The position numbers and the translations under genes were made by a program. Positions 1 through 6,663 of a DNA stretch of 6,950 bases are shown here, one piece after another. Source of the DNA: Gemmatimonadota bacterium (GTDB lineage: Bacteria > 4572-55 > J002); NCBI GenBank assembly GCA_003697105.1, contig RFFQ01000152.1:1-6950 (forward strand), written 5' to 3'. The notes under the pieces were generated by a model, which saw nothing but the letters and a program-made list of their open reading frames with translations, ran no database searches and had not been told where the DNA came from. Within the stretch, counting starts at the first letter, position 1. Each line of letters starts with the position of its first letter.

Positions 1-63
1 GAAAATCCGCCGATGTTTACCGAACCGGTTGCCGGTATGCCACCCAGTATCGGCGATAAATAG
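1..63 (+). CDS. ccoO: 3' end of cbb3 oxidase subunit CcoO (or CcoN-CcoO fusion), partial
   Basis: An open frame enters from the left edge and gives 20 residues ending in ...PPSIGDK before a TAG stop at 61-63. The fragment is too short to recognise by itself. The call rests on position: it lies 12 bases upstream of a clear ccoQ, and the usual order is ccoN-ccoO-ccoQ-ccoP. In several FCB-group bacteria CcoN and CcoO are fused into one chain, and this fragment cannot tell a separate CcoO (the membrane-anchored mono-haem cytochrome c subunit) from such a fusion. The stop codon overlaps the Shine-Dalgarno sequence of ccoQ, which fits co-transcription. Confidence 0.6.
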   Translation, partial: ENPPMFTEPVAGMPPSIGDK

Positions 64-75
64 GAGTAACTTCCC

Positions 76-237
76 ATGATTAAAACGGTATTACAGTCGA
101 TTGATGGCATTGGGGCGTACCCAGCGTTCTCACTGGCGCTCTTTTTTGTGGTCTTCAGTGCGATTGTATTGAAAGTCATTTTTATGAATAAGAACGATGT
201 TAAAGAAATCAGTGAATTACCACTGAACGATGATTAA
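76..237 (+). CDS. ccoQ: CcoQ, small subunit of cbb3-type cytochrome c oxidase
   Basis: A 53-residue protein with one membrane helix at about residues 17-36 (FSLALFFVVFSAIVLKVIF), then a short charged tail with KEISELPL. An N-terminal GxxxYP followed by a hydrophobic helix, a basic residue cluster and a SELPL-like tail is the usual look of CcoQ/FixQ proteins, which are about 50-60 residues long. CcoQ is non-catalytic; in studied bacteria it stabilises the CcoNOP complex in the inner membrane. The ATG at 76 has AGGAG at 62-66, spaced 9 bases away and overlapping the TAG of the upstream gene. The gene lies between the upstream oxidase fragment and ccoP, which strongly supports the call even though small helices carry little sequence signal. 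Confidence 0.85.
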   Translation: MIKTVLQSIDGIGAYPAFSLALFFVVFSAIVLKVIFMNKNDVKEISELPLNDD

Positions 238-248
238 TATTCATAATG

Positions 249-254
249 AAGGAG
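249..254 (+). promoter_or_regulatory. Ribosome binding site that decides the ccoP start
   Basis: AAGGAG lies 8 bases before the ATG at 263. An earlier in-frame ATG at 230 overlaps the end of ccoQ but has no comparable purine-rich site, and it would only add 11 residues that do not resemble CcoP N-termini. The start at 263 is therefore preferred. Confidence 0.75.
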
Positions 255-262
255 CCAAACCG

Positions 263-1036
263 ATGGCACATCATCCGGTTGATGAATTATTCGATCATGA
301 TTATGATGGAATTCAGGAGTTTGATAATGACTTGCCACCTTGGTGGTTAAATCTGTTTTACCTGACGATCATTTGGTCTGTCTTGTATTTGCTGTATTAC
401 CATGTGACAGGGATTGGTCTGTTGCAAGCGGAAAAATACAATAAAGAAGTGGACCCGCAATGGACTCGCCGTGCCGACCCCAATTACCAACCCCCCTTTT
501 GGGCAGCGTATTCTTTTCATTCACCCTATGAAGGATCGCGCAAAGATGTTACGCCGCGCATGATGGCGGAAAATCCGGGGTTGTTTGGTGAAGCGGCTCT
601 GATTGAAGAAGAAACGATTGAATACGAACCCCTCTTTGATGCCGCCAACCTTGCCGCCGGACGGGAGTTGTTTGAACGGAATTGCGGGGCAACCTGTCAC
701 GCGAATGACGGGGGCGGAAACATCGGACCCAATTTAACCGATAATTTTTGGATCCACAGCGAAGGCGATATCAATGGGATTATCCGCACAATTGAACGTG
801 GTGTCCCCGCTAAAGGGATGATCGCCTGGAAGCGCATTCTCAAGCCCGAAGAAATTCACCAAATTGGGAGCTACGTTTTAACACTACGCGGTACGACCCC
901 TGCCAATCCCAAACCCCCGCAAGGAGAGGAGTACCCGCTCCCGCCAAGCCTTCGTGAAGATACCGGTACCGGCGACGAAGTGCCTACCGAAGAGAATACG
1001 ACGCCTGCGGAAGCCGAGGAATCCAACCAATCATGA
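263..1036 (+). CDS. ccoP: CcoP, cytochrome c subunit of cbb3 oxidase (single CX3CH haem site)
   Basis: A 257-residue protein. The N-terminal FixP/CcoP domain is clear: DHDYDGIQEFDNDLPPWW, followed by a membrane helix at about residues 28-45. A periplasmic cytochrome c domain covers about residues 125-210. Its haem attachment site reads NCGATCH (Cys141, Cys145, His146), a CX3CH spacing instead of CXXCH, followed by GPNLTDNFW and GMIAWK, whose Met186 is the probable second iron ligand. SYVLTLRGTTPANPKPPQGE closes the domain, and an acidic Glu/Thr/Pro-rich tail follows. Many CcoP proteins are near 300 residues with two c-type haems; here only one site exists. The role is transfer of electrons from soluble or membrane donors to the catalytic subunit. 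The start at 263 was chosen for its AAGGAG; a longer form from 230 is possible. The stop overlaps the ccoG start as ATGA. Confidence 0.93.
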   Translation: MAHHPVDELFDHDYDGIQEFDNDLPPWWLNLFYLTIIWSVLYLLYYHVTGIGLLQAEKYNKEVDPQWTRRADPNYQPPFWAAYSFHSPYEGSRKDVTPRMMAENPGLFGEAALIEEETIEYEPLFDAANLAAGRELFERNCGATCHANDGGGNIGPNLTDNFWIHSEGDINGIIRTIERGVPAKGMIAWKRILKPEEIHQIGSYVLTLRGTTPANPKPPQGEEYPLPPSLREDTGTGDEVPTEENTTPAEAEESNQS

Positions 1037-2460
1037 ACGAAAATGTTTCAAGCGAATCTCCCGTGGTAGAAGAATCCTATCGCGACCGGATCAGTACTGT
1101 TGATGAACAAGGCAAACGGGTGTGGATTTACCCGAAAAAGCCCAAAGGGACGTTTTATAATGCGCGGACGATCTTCAGTATTTTCCAATTAGGGATTTTG
1201 TTCGCGTTGCCGTTTATCAAGGTCGATGGGCATCCCTTTATGCAGTTTGATATTCTAGGGCGGAAGTTCATCTTGTTTGGGCAAGCATTTTGGCCCCAAG
1301 ATTTCCACTTGTTTGCCCTTGCCATTATCACATTTTTTGTCGGGATCATTCTGTTTACGGCAGTGTATGGGCGGGTTTTTTGTGGATGGGGCTGCCCGCA
1401 AACGCTCTTTATGGAGATGCTCTTCCGTAAAATTGAATATTGGATCGAAGGTGATGCCCATCGCCAACGAGCGCTCGCTCGGGCACCATGGACGGGGGAG
1501 AAAATCTTCAAACGATCCATGAAATATGCGATCTTTCTAGGGTTATCGTTCTTGATTGGAAACCTTTTTCTAGCGTACATCATCGGGGTTGACCGGCTAT
1601 TTGAGATTGTCACTCAGCCACCGGCGGCAAATCCGGGTGGCTTCACCTTTGTGCTGATTGTCACGGGGATTACTTTTTTTATCTATGCTTATTTTCGGGA
1701 GCAACTCTGCCTGATTGTTTGCCCCTATGGGCGGTTGCAATCCGTTTTGCTGGATAAAGAATCGATTGTCGTCGCGTACGATTTTAAGCGGGGTGAGCCG
1801 CGAGGTAAGCGCAAAAAAAACCAACCTGATGATCATCTGGGGGATTGTATTGATTGCAAATTATGCGTCCAAGTTTGCCCGACAGGGATCGATATCCGCA
1901 ACGGTACTCAATTAGAATGTATCAACTGTACGGCATGTATTGATGCGTGTAATTCCATCATGACCAAGGTCAATAAGCCTAAAGGCTTGATCCGGTACGC
2001 CTCGTATAATGCGATAGAAGAGTCGCGTAAATCGCACATCACGGGGCGGGGTGTGGCGTACACAGTCGTGTTGGTGGGATTAGCCGTCTTACTCACGTTT
2101 TTACTCACGACGCGCACCGATGTGGAAACCACGGTATTACGGACGCCCGGTGTACTCTACCAACGGGTAGAAGCGGAAGATGCACTTCGTAATCTGTATT
2201 CGGTGAAAGTGGTGAATAAAACGTTTGATGAAATACCCGTCTCTTTCAAATTGGAATCGCATTCCGGGCGGGTTGAACTTATCGGTGTCGATCATCTGGA
2301 TGTGGAATCGCAGGAAGTGGCGGAAGGTGCCCTATTTATTTATATCCCCGAAAATGATGTACAGGGACCGAGCATGAAGATCAAAGTTGGGGTCTATAAT
2401 GATGAAACGGGCGAGCTTTTACAAACGGTCAAAACGGCATTTTTAGGACCTGCAATGTAG
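1033..2460 (+). CDS. ccoG: CcoG, cbb3 oxidase accessory polyferredoxin (FixG/RdxA family)
   Basis: A 475-residue inner-membrane protein. About five membrane segments are visible, near residues 46-61, 92-111, 165-185, 205-221 and 341-359. Family hallmarks include FWPQDFHLF, VFCGWGCPQTLFMEMLFRK (Cys117, Cys121) and CLIVCPYGRLQ (Cys226, Cys230). Two [4Fe-4S] ferredoxin motifs follow: CIDCKLCVQVCP (Cys272, 275, 278, 282) and CINCTACIDAC (Cys296, 299, 302, 306). Residues after about 360 form the Ig-like FixG C-terminal domain. All expected cysteines are present and the length is normal. In studied proteobacteria CcoG reduces Cu(II) to Cu(I) for insertion of CuB into CcoN, and that role is inferred here. 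The ATG overlaps the ccoP stop by four bases, with GAGGA at 1016-1020 rather far upstream, so translational coupling is likely. ccoH follows after 9 bases. Confidence 0.96.
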   Translation: MNENVSSESPVVEESYRDRISTVDEQGKRVWIYPKKPKGTFYNARTIFSIFQLGILFALPFIKVDGHPFMQFDILGRKFILFGQAFWPQDFHLFALAIITFFVGIILFTAVYGRVFCGWGCPQTLFMEMLFRKIEYWIEGDAHRQRALARAPWTGEKIFKRSMKYAIFLGLSFLIGNLFLAYIIGVDRLFEIVTQPPAANPGGFTFVLIVTGITFFIYAYFREQLCLIVCPYGRLQSVLLDKESIVVAYDFKRGEPRGKRKKNQPDDHLGDCIDCKLCVQVCPTGIDIRNGTQLECINCTACIDACNSIMTKVNKPKGLIRYASYNAIEESRKSHITGRGVAYTVVLVGLAVLLTFLLTTRTDVETTVLRTPGVLYQRVEAEDALRNLYSVKVVNKTFDEIPVSFKLESHSGRVELIGVDHLDVESQEVAEGALFIYIPENDVQGPSMKIKVGVYNDETGELLQTVKTAFLGPAM

Positions 2461-2469
2461 GGAAATATC

Positions 2470-2934
2470 ATGAATATCAAAAAATGGTTAGGGCACTGGG
2501 GATTCCGGATGGCGGTACTTTATACCAGTTTTGTGCTCTTTCTGGCCGGTTTTGCCATTTTTTCCATGTTTTTCCCCTTCGATCTGGTCGCTAAGGATTA
2601 TTATGAGCAAGACCTGAAATATCAGCAACAAATTGATCGCATCCAACGGACGCGAGCGCTTCCCGGTGGCTTGAAATGTACTTACAACCCGGAGCGCGAT
2701 GTGATTCTGATTACGTATCCCGCCTATCTGGATCAAGAGCAAATCCGGGGGGAAATTACGCTTTTTCGTCCGGCAAATGCCGCCTATGACCGGACGATTC
2801 CGGTTGACGTGAATTCTGAAGGGACACAACGTATTGATACAACCCACCTGCCCAAAGGACTGTGGCGGGTGAAAATCCTCTGGCAAGCCGGTGAGGATGA
2901 ATATTACAATGAAGAAGTGGTTGTGTTACAATAA
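2470..2934 (+). CDS. ccoH: CcoH, cbb3 oxidase assembly/stability protein (FixH family)
   Basis: A 154-residue protein with one N-terminal membrane helix at about residues 13-34 and a periplasmic beta-rich domain. The FixH signature is visible directly after the helix: FDLVAKDYYEQDLKYQQQID at residues 37-56, followed by a conserved-looking C-terminal stretch with LPKGLWRVKILW. FixH/CcoH proteins are normally about 150-170 residues and are needed for assembly or stability of the cbb3 complex. AGGGA at 2459-2463 lies 6 bases before the ATG and overlaps the ccoG stop. This is the last gene of the oxidase operon in view. The copper-exporting ATPase gene ccoI and ccoS, which often follow ccoGH, are not present: a terminator-like hairpin comes 29 bases after the stop. 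Confidence 0.92.
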   Translation: MNIKKWLGHWGFRMAVLYTSFVLFLAGFAIFSMFFPFDLVAKDYYEQDLKYQQQIDRIQRTRALPGGLKCTYNPERDVILITYPAYLDQEQIRGEITLFRPANAAYDRTIPVDVNSEGTQRIDTTHLPKGLWRVKILWQAGEDEYYNEEVVVLQ

Positions 2935-2963
2935 CAGGAAACTCTTTCAACCATCTGCTGAAC

Positions 2964-2996
2964 AAACCGCGCGGAGACTCTCTTCGGGCGGTTTTT
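2964..2996 (+). terminator. Rho-independent terminator after ccoH
   Basis: AAACCGC (2964-2970) pairs with GCGGTTT (2988-2994). Inside it, past a single G/G mismatch, CGGAGA (2972-2977) pairs with TCTTCG (2981-2986) with one G-T wobble, leaving the three-base loop CTC. A run of five T at 2992-2996 follows or overlaps the stem base. Hairpin plus T-run between ccoH and a functionally unrelated gene is the expected layout of an intrinsic terminator closing the cco operon. Confidence 0.8.
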
Positions 2997-3037
2997 CATA
3001 AGATACTTTTTCTCCGTAAAACAGTTCAGGGTTGCCA

Positions 3038-5413
3038 ATGAAATCTATTCACGTTCTGTTTTCCATCCTGACCGGAATGATTCTGTTGACCACCGCCGCT
3101 GTTTTTCCCCAGCCGAACCTACCTTTTTCGGATGGCGCTACCACTCCTTACATATACGATGCCGAAACCGGTAACGGAACACACCTGCCACTGGTTCGAG
3201 AGGGACTGGACCCGCGCCCACGCTCCGTTGAGACTCTGGTGATTATCATGGTTGAATTTCGGGATGAGTCCTTCGATGCCGGGCATACGCCGGATTATTT
3301 TCGCCAACTATTTTTCGGGCGAAATAGTGGTGATAAGAGCGTTCACCGCTTTTATTTTGAAAACTCGTATGGACGTACCCGTCTGGATGGCGCAGTGTAC
3401 GGTCCTTTTTATCTGGACGTGCCAATGGCAACCTACGGCGCCAATGATAATCTGACTTACCGCCTGATTGGAGACGCCCTGCGGGCGGCAGACCCTACCG
3501 TTGATTTTGAAGCTTACGGTAATGGTCAGGGCAATATTGCTCATCCAATTGTGATTCATGCCGGCATCGGGCAAGAAGAAGACCCCGAAAACACCGATTT
3601 GCTCTGGTCGTTGCGGTGGGGCAACGATCTGAATCAAGGTACGTATGATGGTCAGGATGCCGATTGGGGTATTATCCTTGCCGAATCCTCACCCGTTGGA
3701 GTCGCGGCACATGAGTTAGGGCATGATTTTGGGTTGATCGATCTGTATGATTTTGATACGGGGGATGATACCCGGTGGGATTACAACAACTATCCGGTGG
3801 TATCGTGGTGTATTATGGCAAGTGGCTCGTGGGCAAAACACCGGCAGCCCGGTGATACCCCCACCCATTTTTGTGGCTATAACAAAATGAAGTTGGGCTG
3901 GCTGAATCCGGTGGTTGTCGCCGGTGGGCAGGAGGTGAACATCAATGCCCAGGAAGTCACTTATCACAATGCCCTGTTCAAAATTCCGTTAGCGGTTTAT
4001 GATCTGCCGGTTGGGGAAGGTACCATCCGCGCGGAAGAGTACTTTTTGCTGGAAAACCGGTATCCTCAAGCGGCGGGTATCCAATTTGATCGCTACGGGG
4101 TGGATGGGCAACCACTGGATACGGGTATCATTATCACCCATGTGGATGAACGGCAGATTCACCCCCAACGGCAGGAACTCTGGAACAGCAGTGAATCTCC
4201 AACTCACCCTTCTTTGCCCCATTATGCCCTCTGGATTGAAGACCCCGGTATGGAAGCGATACAGGATCATCGCGTCAATTCCCAACGGAAACTGGATGCG
4301 GCGTATGCCCTTGAAGATGGTCAATTTTTTGTGGATGACGTTTTACCAGCAAACGGTAATTTACTTTTCCCCAACACCCGTACCAATGACGGCGACCCCA
4401 CCGGAGTTTCGATCCGAATTTTAACACCTTCTGCGGAAACAATGGCAGTACGCTTTTTCGGCGGAGATGATCTGCCGCCAGAGCTTACGGTAGCCCTCCT
4501 TCCCAACGCCGCATTTCCAGATCAGATCAGTATCGGAATGGTTGCCAATGAACCGCTTAATCCATTGCCGCTCTTTTCGGCACACGTGCGTGTTAATGAT
4601 GGGGACGTGGTTCCACTGCGTTTAATTGATGACCAACGGGCGTTCGGACATGTTCAGGTTATGGATGGAATGAGTTATTTGCAGGTTTCGGCGTATGATC
4701 TCGCCCGAAATAAAACCACCATTGAGCGGGTGCTGGCTTCCTTTCGGGTTACCCCACATCAGGCGCAGGTACTCTATTCCCCAGACCAACAGCTCCACAT
4801 TGACTTGCCGCCAGATGCTATCTTGAACCCTCAACGCTGGATTGTCACCTCTCTTCCGGAACCGGGTCCACCGTATAATATGGATTCATGGGTGTTACAA
4901 AGTGAGGTTTATCAGGTGATTACAACCGACCCCGTTCTGAAAAAACCGGTACAACTCCGCTTTACGGCGGCGTTGCAACCGGATCATGCTACCATTCTCT
5001 ACCACACGGCGGGTGGCTGGCAACCGCTGGTCACGTGGGGCGATGGTAATCAGTTTACCGCAGAAATCACTGGATGGGGAAGTGGTCTGTTCGCCCTTGG
5101 TGTCTCCTCCGGCAACCATTCCGATGCACCGGCGGCAGTGCGGATGTATCCCAGCGTTCCCAATCCGTTTAATGCTCGCACGGCAATCCGATATACCTTG
5201 CCGCGTTCCTTACAAGTCGATTTTCGGATTTATAACCTGAGGGGGCAAGTGGTGCGAACGCTCGTCACAGGGATTCAACCCGCCGGAGACCACACGTTGG
5301 TATGGGATGGGCGGGATGATCGCGATCTGGCTGTGGAAAGTGGTGTGTATTATGCCAGATTGCGCGTGGTAAATCGATCAGACTACGGGATACCATTAGT
5401 ATTAATGAAATAA
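3038..5413 (+). CDS. Secreted M6-family zinc metalloprotease with C-terminal FlgD-like sorting-type domain
   Basis: A 791-residue protein. Residues 1 to about 23 look like a signal peptide (MKSIHVLFSILTG, hydrophobic core). The M6 (immune inhibitor A-like) catalytic region spans about residues 65-360. It contains VEFRDESF, FYFENSYGR, the zinc site HELGHDFGLIDLYD (His225, Glu226, His229, probable third ligand Asp235) and CIMASGSW, the expected Met-containing turn. Residues of about 478-570 look like an Ig-like domain (VSAYDLARN). Residues of about 571-690 look like a second, ZU5-like beta-sandwich. The last 90 residues are a FlgD-Ig/T9SS type A-like domain (YPSVPNPFNARTAIRYTLP, IYNLRGQVVRTL, WDGRD, SGVYYARL). 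Known M6 enzymes cleave extracellular proteins; the substrate here is unknown. AGG at 3028-3030 supports ATG 3038 over the in-frame TTG at 3032. The gene follows the terminator, so it probably has its own promoter, which I could not identify. Confidence 0.9.
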   Translation: MKSIHVLFSILTGMILLTTAAVFPQPNLPFSDGATTPYIYDAETGNGTHLPLVREGLDPRPRSVETLVIIMVEFRDESFDAGHTPDYFRQLFFGRNSGDKSVHRFYFENSYGRTRLDGAVYGPFYLDVPMATYGANDNLTYRLIGDALRAADPTVDFEAYGNGQGNIAHPIVIHAGIGQEEDPENTDLLWSLRWGNDLNQGTYDGQDADWGIILAESSPVGVAAHELGHDFGLIDLYDFDTGDDTRWDYNNYPVVSWCIMASGSWAKHRQPGDTPTHFCGYNKMKLGWLNPVVVAGGQEVNINAQEVTYHNALFKIPLAVYDLPVGEGTIRAEEYFLLENRYPQAAGIQFDRYGVDGQPLDTGIIITHVDERQIHPQRQELWNSSESPTHPSLPHYALWIEDPGMEAIQDHRVNSQRKLDAAYALEDGQFFVDDVLPANGNLLFPNTRTNDGDPTGVSIRILTPSAETMAVRFFGGDDLPPELTVALLPNAAFPDQISIGMVANEPLNPLPLFSAHVRVNDGDVVPLRLIDDQRAFGHVQVMDGMSYLQVSAYDLARNKTTIERVLASFRVTPHQAQVLYSPDQQLHIDLPPDAILNPQRWIVTSLPEPGPPYNMDSWVLQSEVYQVITTDPVLKKPVQLRFTAALQPDHATILYHTAGGWQPLVTWGDGNQFTAEITGWGSGLFALGVSSGNHSDAPAAVRMYPSVPNPFNARTAIRYTLPRSLQVDFRIYNLRGQVVRTLVTGIQPAGDHTLVWDGRDDRDLAVESGVYYARLRVVNRSDYGIPLVLMK

Positions 5414-5431
5414 CATAGGATGGTGTGGGTG

Positions 5432-6031
5432 ATGAAATCTATCGGATGGATGGTGTTGGTTTGCTTCTGTTGCACGCTCTCTATGGCACAATCATACCGT
5501 AAAGTTCCGGTTGAACCCGGTGACCGATGTGTGATTACCGGTAGCCCATTGACCGTTTATGATTCTGTTCTGATTTACAACGGGCAGCGGGTTCCTTTAC
5601 GGGCAGAGGTCGTCAGCCAATTTCTGAATCAGCCGGATAAGTACTTGGAAAAATTGGAGATGCCACCTCAGCGGGCCGCTCACCGGTCTGTGGCAGAATT
5701 TTCATTGATCTGGCTTTTGTTCTGGATATGGGTTGGCAGCGCGCTTGCCATTGGTATGATTTGTGCGGCGGTTGCTTCCCAAAAGGGACATCCACCGTGG
5801 CTTTGGTTTTGTTTGGGGGTGGTGGGACATGTGGGGTCTCTCTGGTGGATTATCTGGATTCATCCCCACAAGAGGCGAGCTGTTCCGCCGGAATTTGACC
5901 AACCTCCGACACTGGCTGAGATTGTTGAGTGTGTTAAATGTGGTCTTAAAGGGGAGGCGCTTCCCCAGAAATGTGCGGAATGTGGCGCTTCTTGGCGGGC
6001 TAAAATTACCGGTAATGATCCTACGTCGTAG
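5432..6031 (+). CDS. Membrane protein with signal peptide, YHS-like domain and C-terminal four-cysteine ribbon (function unknown)
   Basis: A 199-residue protein not recognised as a named family. Residues 1-19 form a signal peptide-like segment ending LSMA|QS. Residues of about 28-75 (CVITGSPLTVYDSVLIYNG, QFLNQPDKYLEKL) resemble the layout of YHS/metal-binding domains (C-x-x-G-x-P, then Y-x-G, then F-x-x-x-P-x-x-Y), but only one cysteine is kept, so metal binding is doubtful. Two long hydrophobic segments follow at about 90-113 and 122-144. A basic HPHKRR stretch comes next, then CVKCG...KCAECG (Cys167, 170, 181, 184), a zinc-ribbon or rubredoxin-like knuckle pair. The start at 5432 is chosen because AGGA at 5417-5420 lies 11 bases upstream and MKSIGW makes a normal signal peptide. 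An ATG at 5420 would add only MVWV, with its AGG touching the start. The gene follows the protease by 18 bases (6 with the longer start) and is probably co-transcribed. Confidence 0.75.
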   Translation: MKSIGWMVLVCFCCTLSMAQSYRKVPVEPGDRCVITGSPLTVYDSVLIYNGQRVPLRAEVVSQFLNQPDKYLEKLEMPPQRAAHRSVAEFSLIWLLFWIWVGSALAIGMICAAVASQKGHPPWLWFCLGVVGHVGSLWWIIWIHPHKRRAVPPEFDQPPTLAEIVECVKCGLKGEALPQKCAECGASWRAKITGNDPTS

Positions 6032-6060
6032 GCGATGGGCTTCTTTTCACGAGGTTTATA

Positions 6061-6663
6061 ATGAAAATTTACATAATTTATTGGTTATCTTTAACCCTGA
6101 CACTGAGTCTGACTTCTATTGCGTATGCGGACCCGCCGGATTGGGCAGGCCAGTTCAACGTTTCGGATTACGAATTTAACGCCAGTATGACGGGTATCTT
6201 GCTTATCAATGGGGAAGTTGCCCGGGATTCGCTGAACCAGATCGCGGCGTTTGTTGAAGATGAGGTGCGCGGTGTGGCAACCCCGATTGCTATTGGCGAT
6301 CAATGGCTCTTTTTTTTAACCGTCTATAGCAATGCGGCAGTAGGGGAGATGATCACTTTTCGGGCATATATCGCCGGGCAAGATACCGTTTTACCGGTAG
6401 CAGAAACGATAGAATTCCAGTTGAATGCCATTATCGGGCAACCCAATGCCCCCTTTGAATGGAATGTAACCCGCCTGATTTACGATCTCAACCAGAATCA
6501 ACAGGTGGATGTGGGAGACATCCAATGGCTTTGCCAATTTTATCTCGGATCACAGCTAGGTGACCCGAATTATTTTAGCCAATTCGATTATGACCAAAAT
6601 CATGCAATTGATGAAACGGATTTGGTGTACTTGATGACGATCTGGTGTGGAGGGCAACCCTGA
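6061..6663 (+). CDS. Secreted protein with DPPDW-type beta domain and C-terminal dockerin-like calcium repeats
   Basis: A 200-residue protein. A signal peptide covers residues 1-23 (cleavage likely at AYA|DP). Residues 24 to about 134 form a domain with the landmarks PPDW, MTGILLINGE, IAAFVEDEVRGVA, WLFFLTVYSN and GEMITFRAY. A closely similar domain occurs in the next gene, but I cannot name its family. Residues 142-187 hold two dockerin/EF-hand-like loops: DLNQNQQVDVGD (Asp142, Asn144, Asn146, Asp150, Asp153) and DYDQNHAIDETD (Asp176, Asp178, Asn180, Asp184, Asp187). Dockerin type I modules bind calcium and dock on cohesins in cellulosomes. In FCB-type bacteria similar repeats often end secreted proteins with no known cohesin partner, so scaffold attachment is only a possibility. 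GAGG at 6051-6054 lies 6 bases before the ATG. The protein looks extracellular or cell-surface; no catalytic motif is visible. Confidence 0.85.
   Translation: MKIYIIYWLSLTLTLSLTSIAYADPPDWAGQFNVSDYEFNASMTGILLINGEVARDSLNQIAAFVEDEVRGVATPIAIGDQWLFFLTVYSNAAVGEMITFRAYIAGQDTVLPVAETIEFQLNAIIGQPNAPFEWNVTRLIYDLNQNQQVDVGDIQWLCQFYLGSQLGDPNYFSQFDYDQNHAIDETDLVYLMTIWCGGQP
6484..6621 (+). other. Dockerin-like pair of EF-hand calcium loops (within the 6061 gene)
   Basis: Two 12-residue loops of pattern D-x-[DN]-x-N-x-x-[VI]-D-x-x-D are encoded at 6484-6519 and 6586-6621. They are separated by about 22 residues, the typical spacing of a duplicated type I dockerin module. All positions expected to bind calcium carry Asp or Asn. 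Confidence 0.8.
6649..6654 (+). promoter_or_regulatory. Ribosome binding site for the second DPPDW-domain gene
   Basis: GGAGGG lies within the last codons of the preceding gene, 8 bases before the ATG at 6663. It supports that start and indicates translation coupled to the upstream gene, whose TGA stop shares its A with this ATG. Confidence 0.7.

Noticed and set aside
230-262. Upstream ATG that would extend CcoP by 11 residues and overlap ccoQ
   Set aside because: It lacks a clear ribosome binding site, while the ATG at 263 has AAGGAG 8 bases upstream and gives a typical CcoP N-terminus.
1155-1613. Long open frame on the minus strand inside ccoG
   Set aside because: It lies opposite a strongly conserved family gene, has no recognisable domain, and its composition is that of an antisense shadow; the other minus-strand frames were rejected on the same grounds.
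1815-1822. Run of eight A in ccoG as a possible slippage or frameshift site
   Set aside because: The frame is intact across it and encodes the expected basic stretch before the ferredoxin motifs; the same applies to the T-run near 6309-6316.
3001-3012. TACTTTTT resembling a Bacteroidota -7 promoter element before the protease gene
   Set aside because: No matching TTG-type -33 element is seen at the right distance (that region is the terminator stem), and a T-rich match of this size is weak evidence.
5432-5442. Shared ATGAAATCTAT at the starts of the protease gene (3038) and the four-cysteine ribbon protein gene
   Set aside because: Eleven bases coding for similar signal-peptide n-regions (MKSI) are plausibly coincidental, and the similarity does not extend further.
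6020-6032. Inverted repeat CCTACG-T-CGTAGG at the end of the four-cysteine ribbon gene
   Set aside because: A one-base loop cannot form a normal hairpin, there is no T-run after it, and a 6-base arm can arise by chance, so it is not called a terminator or operator.
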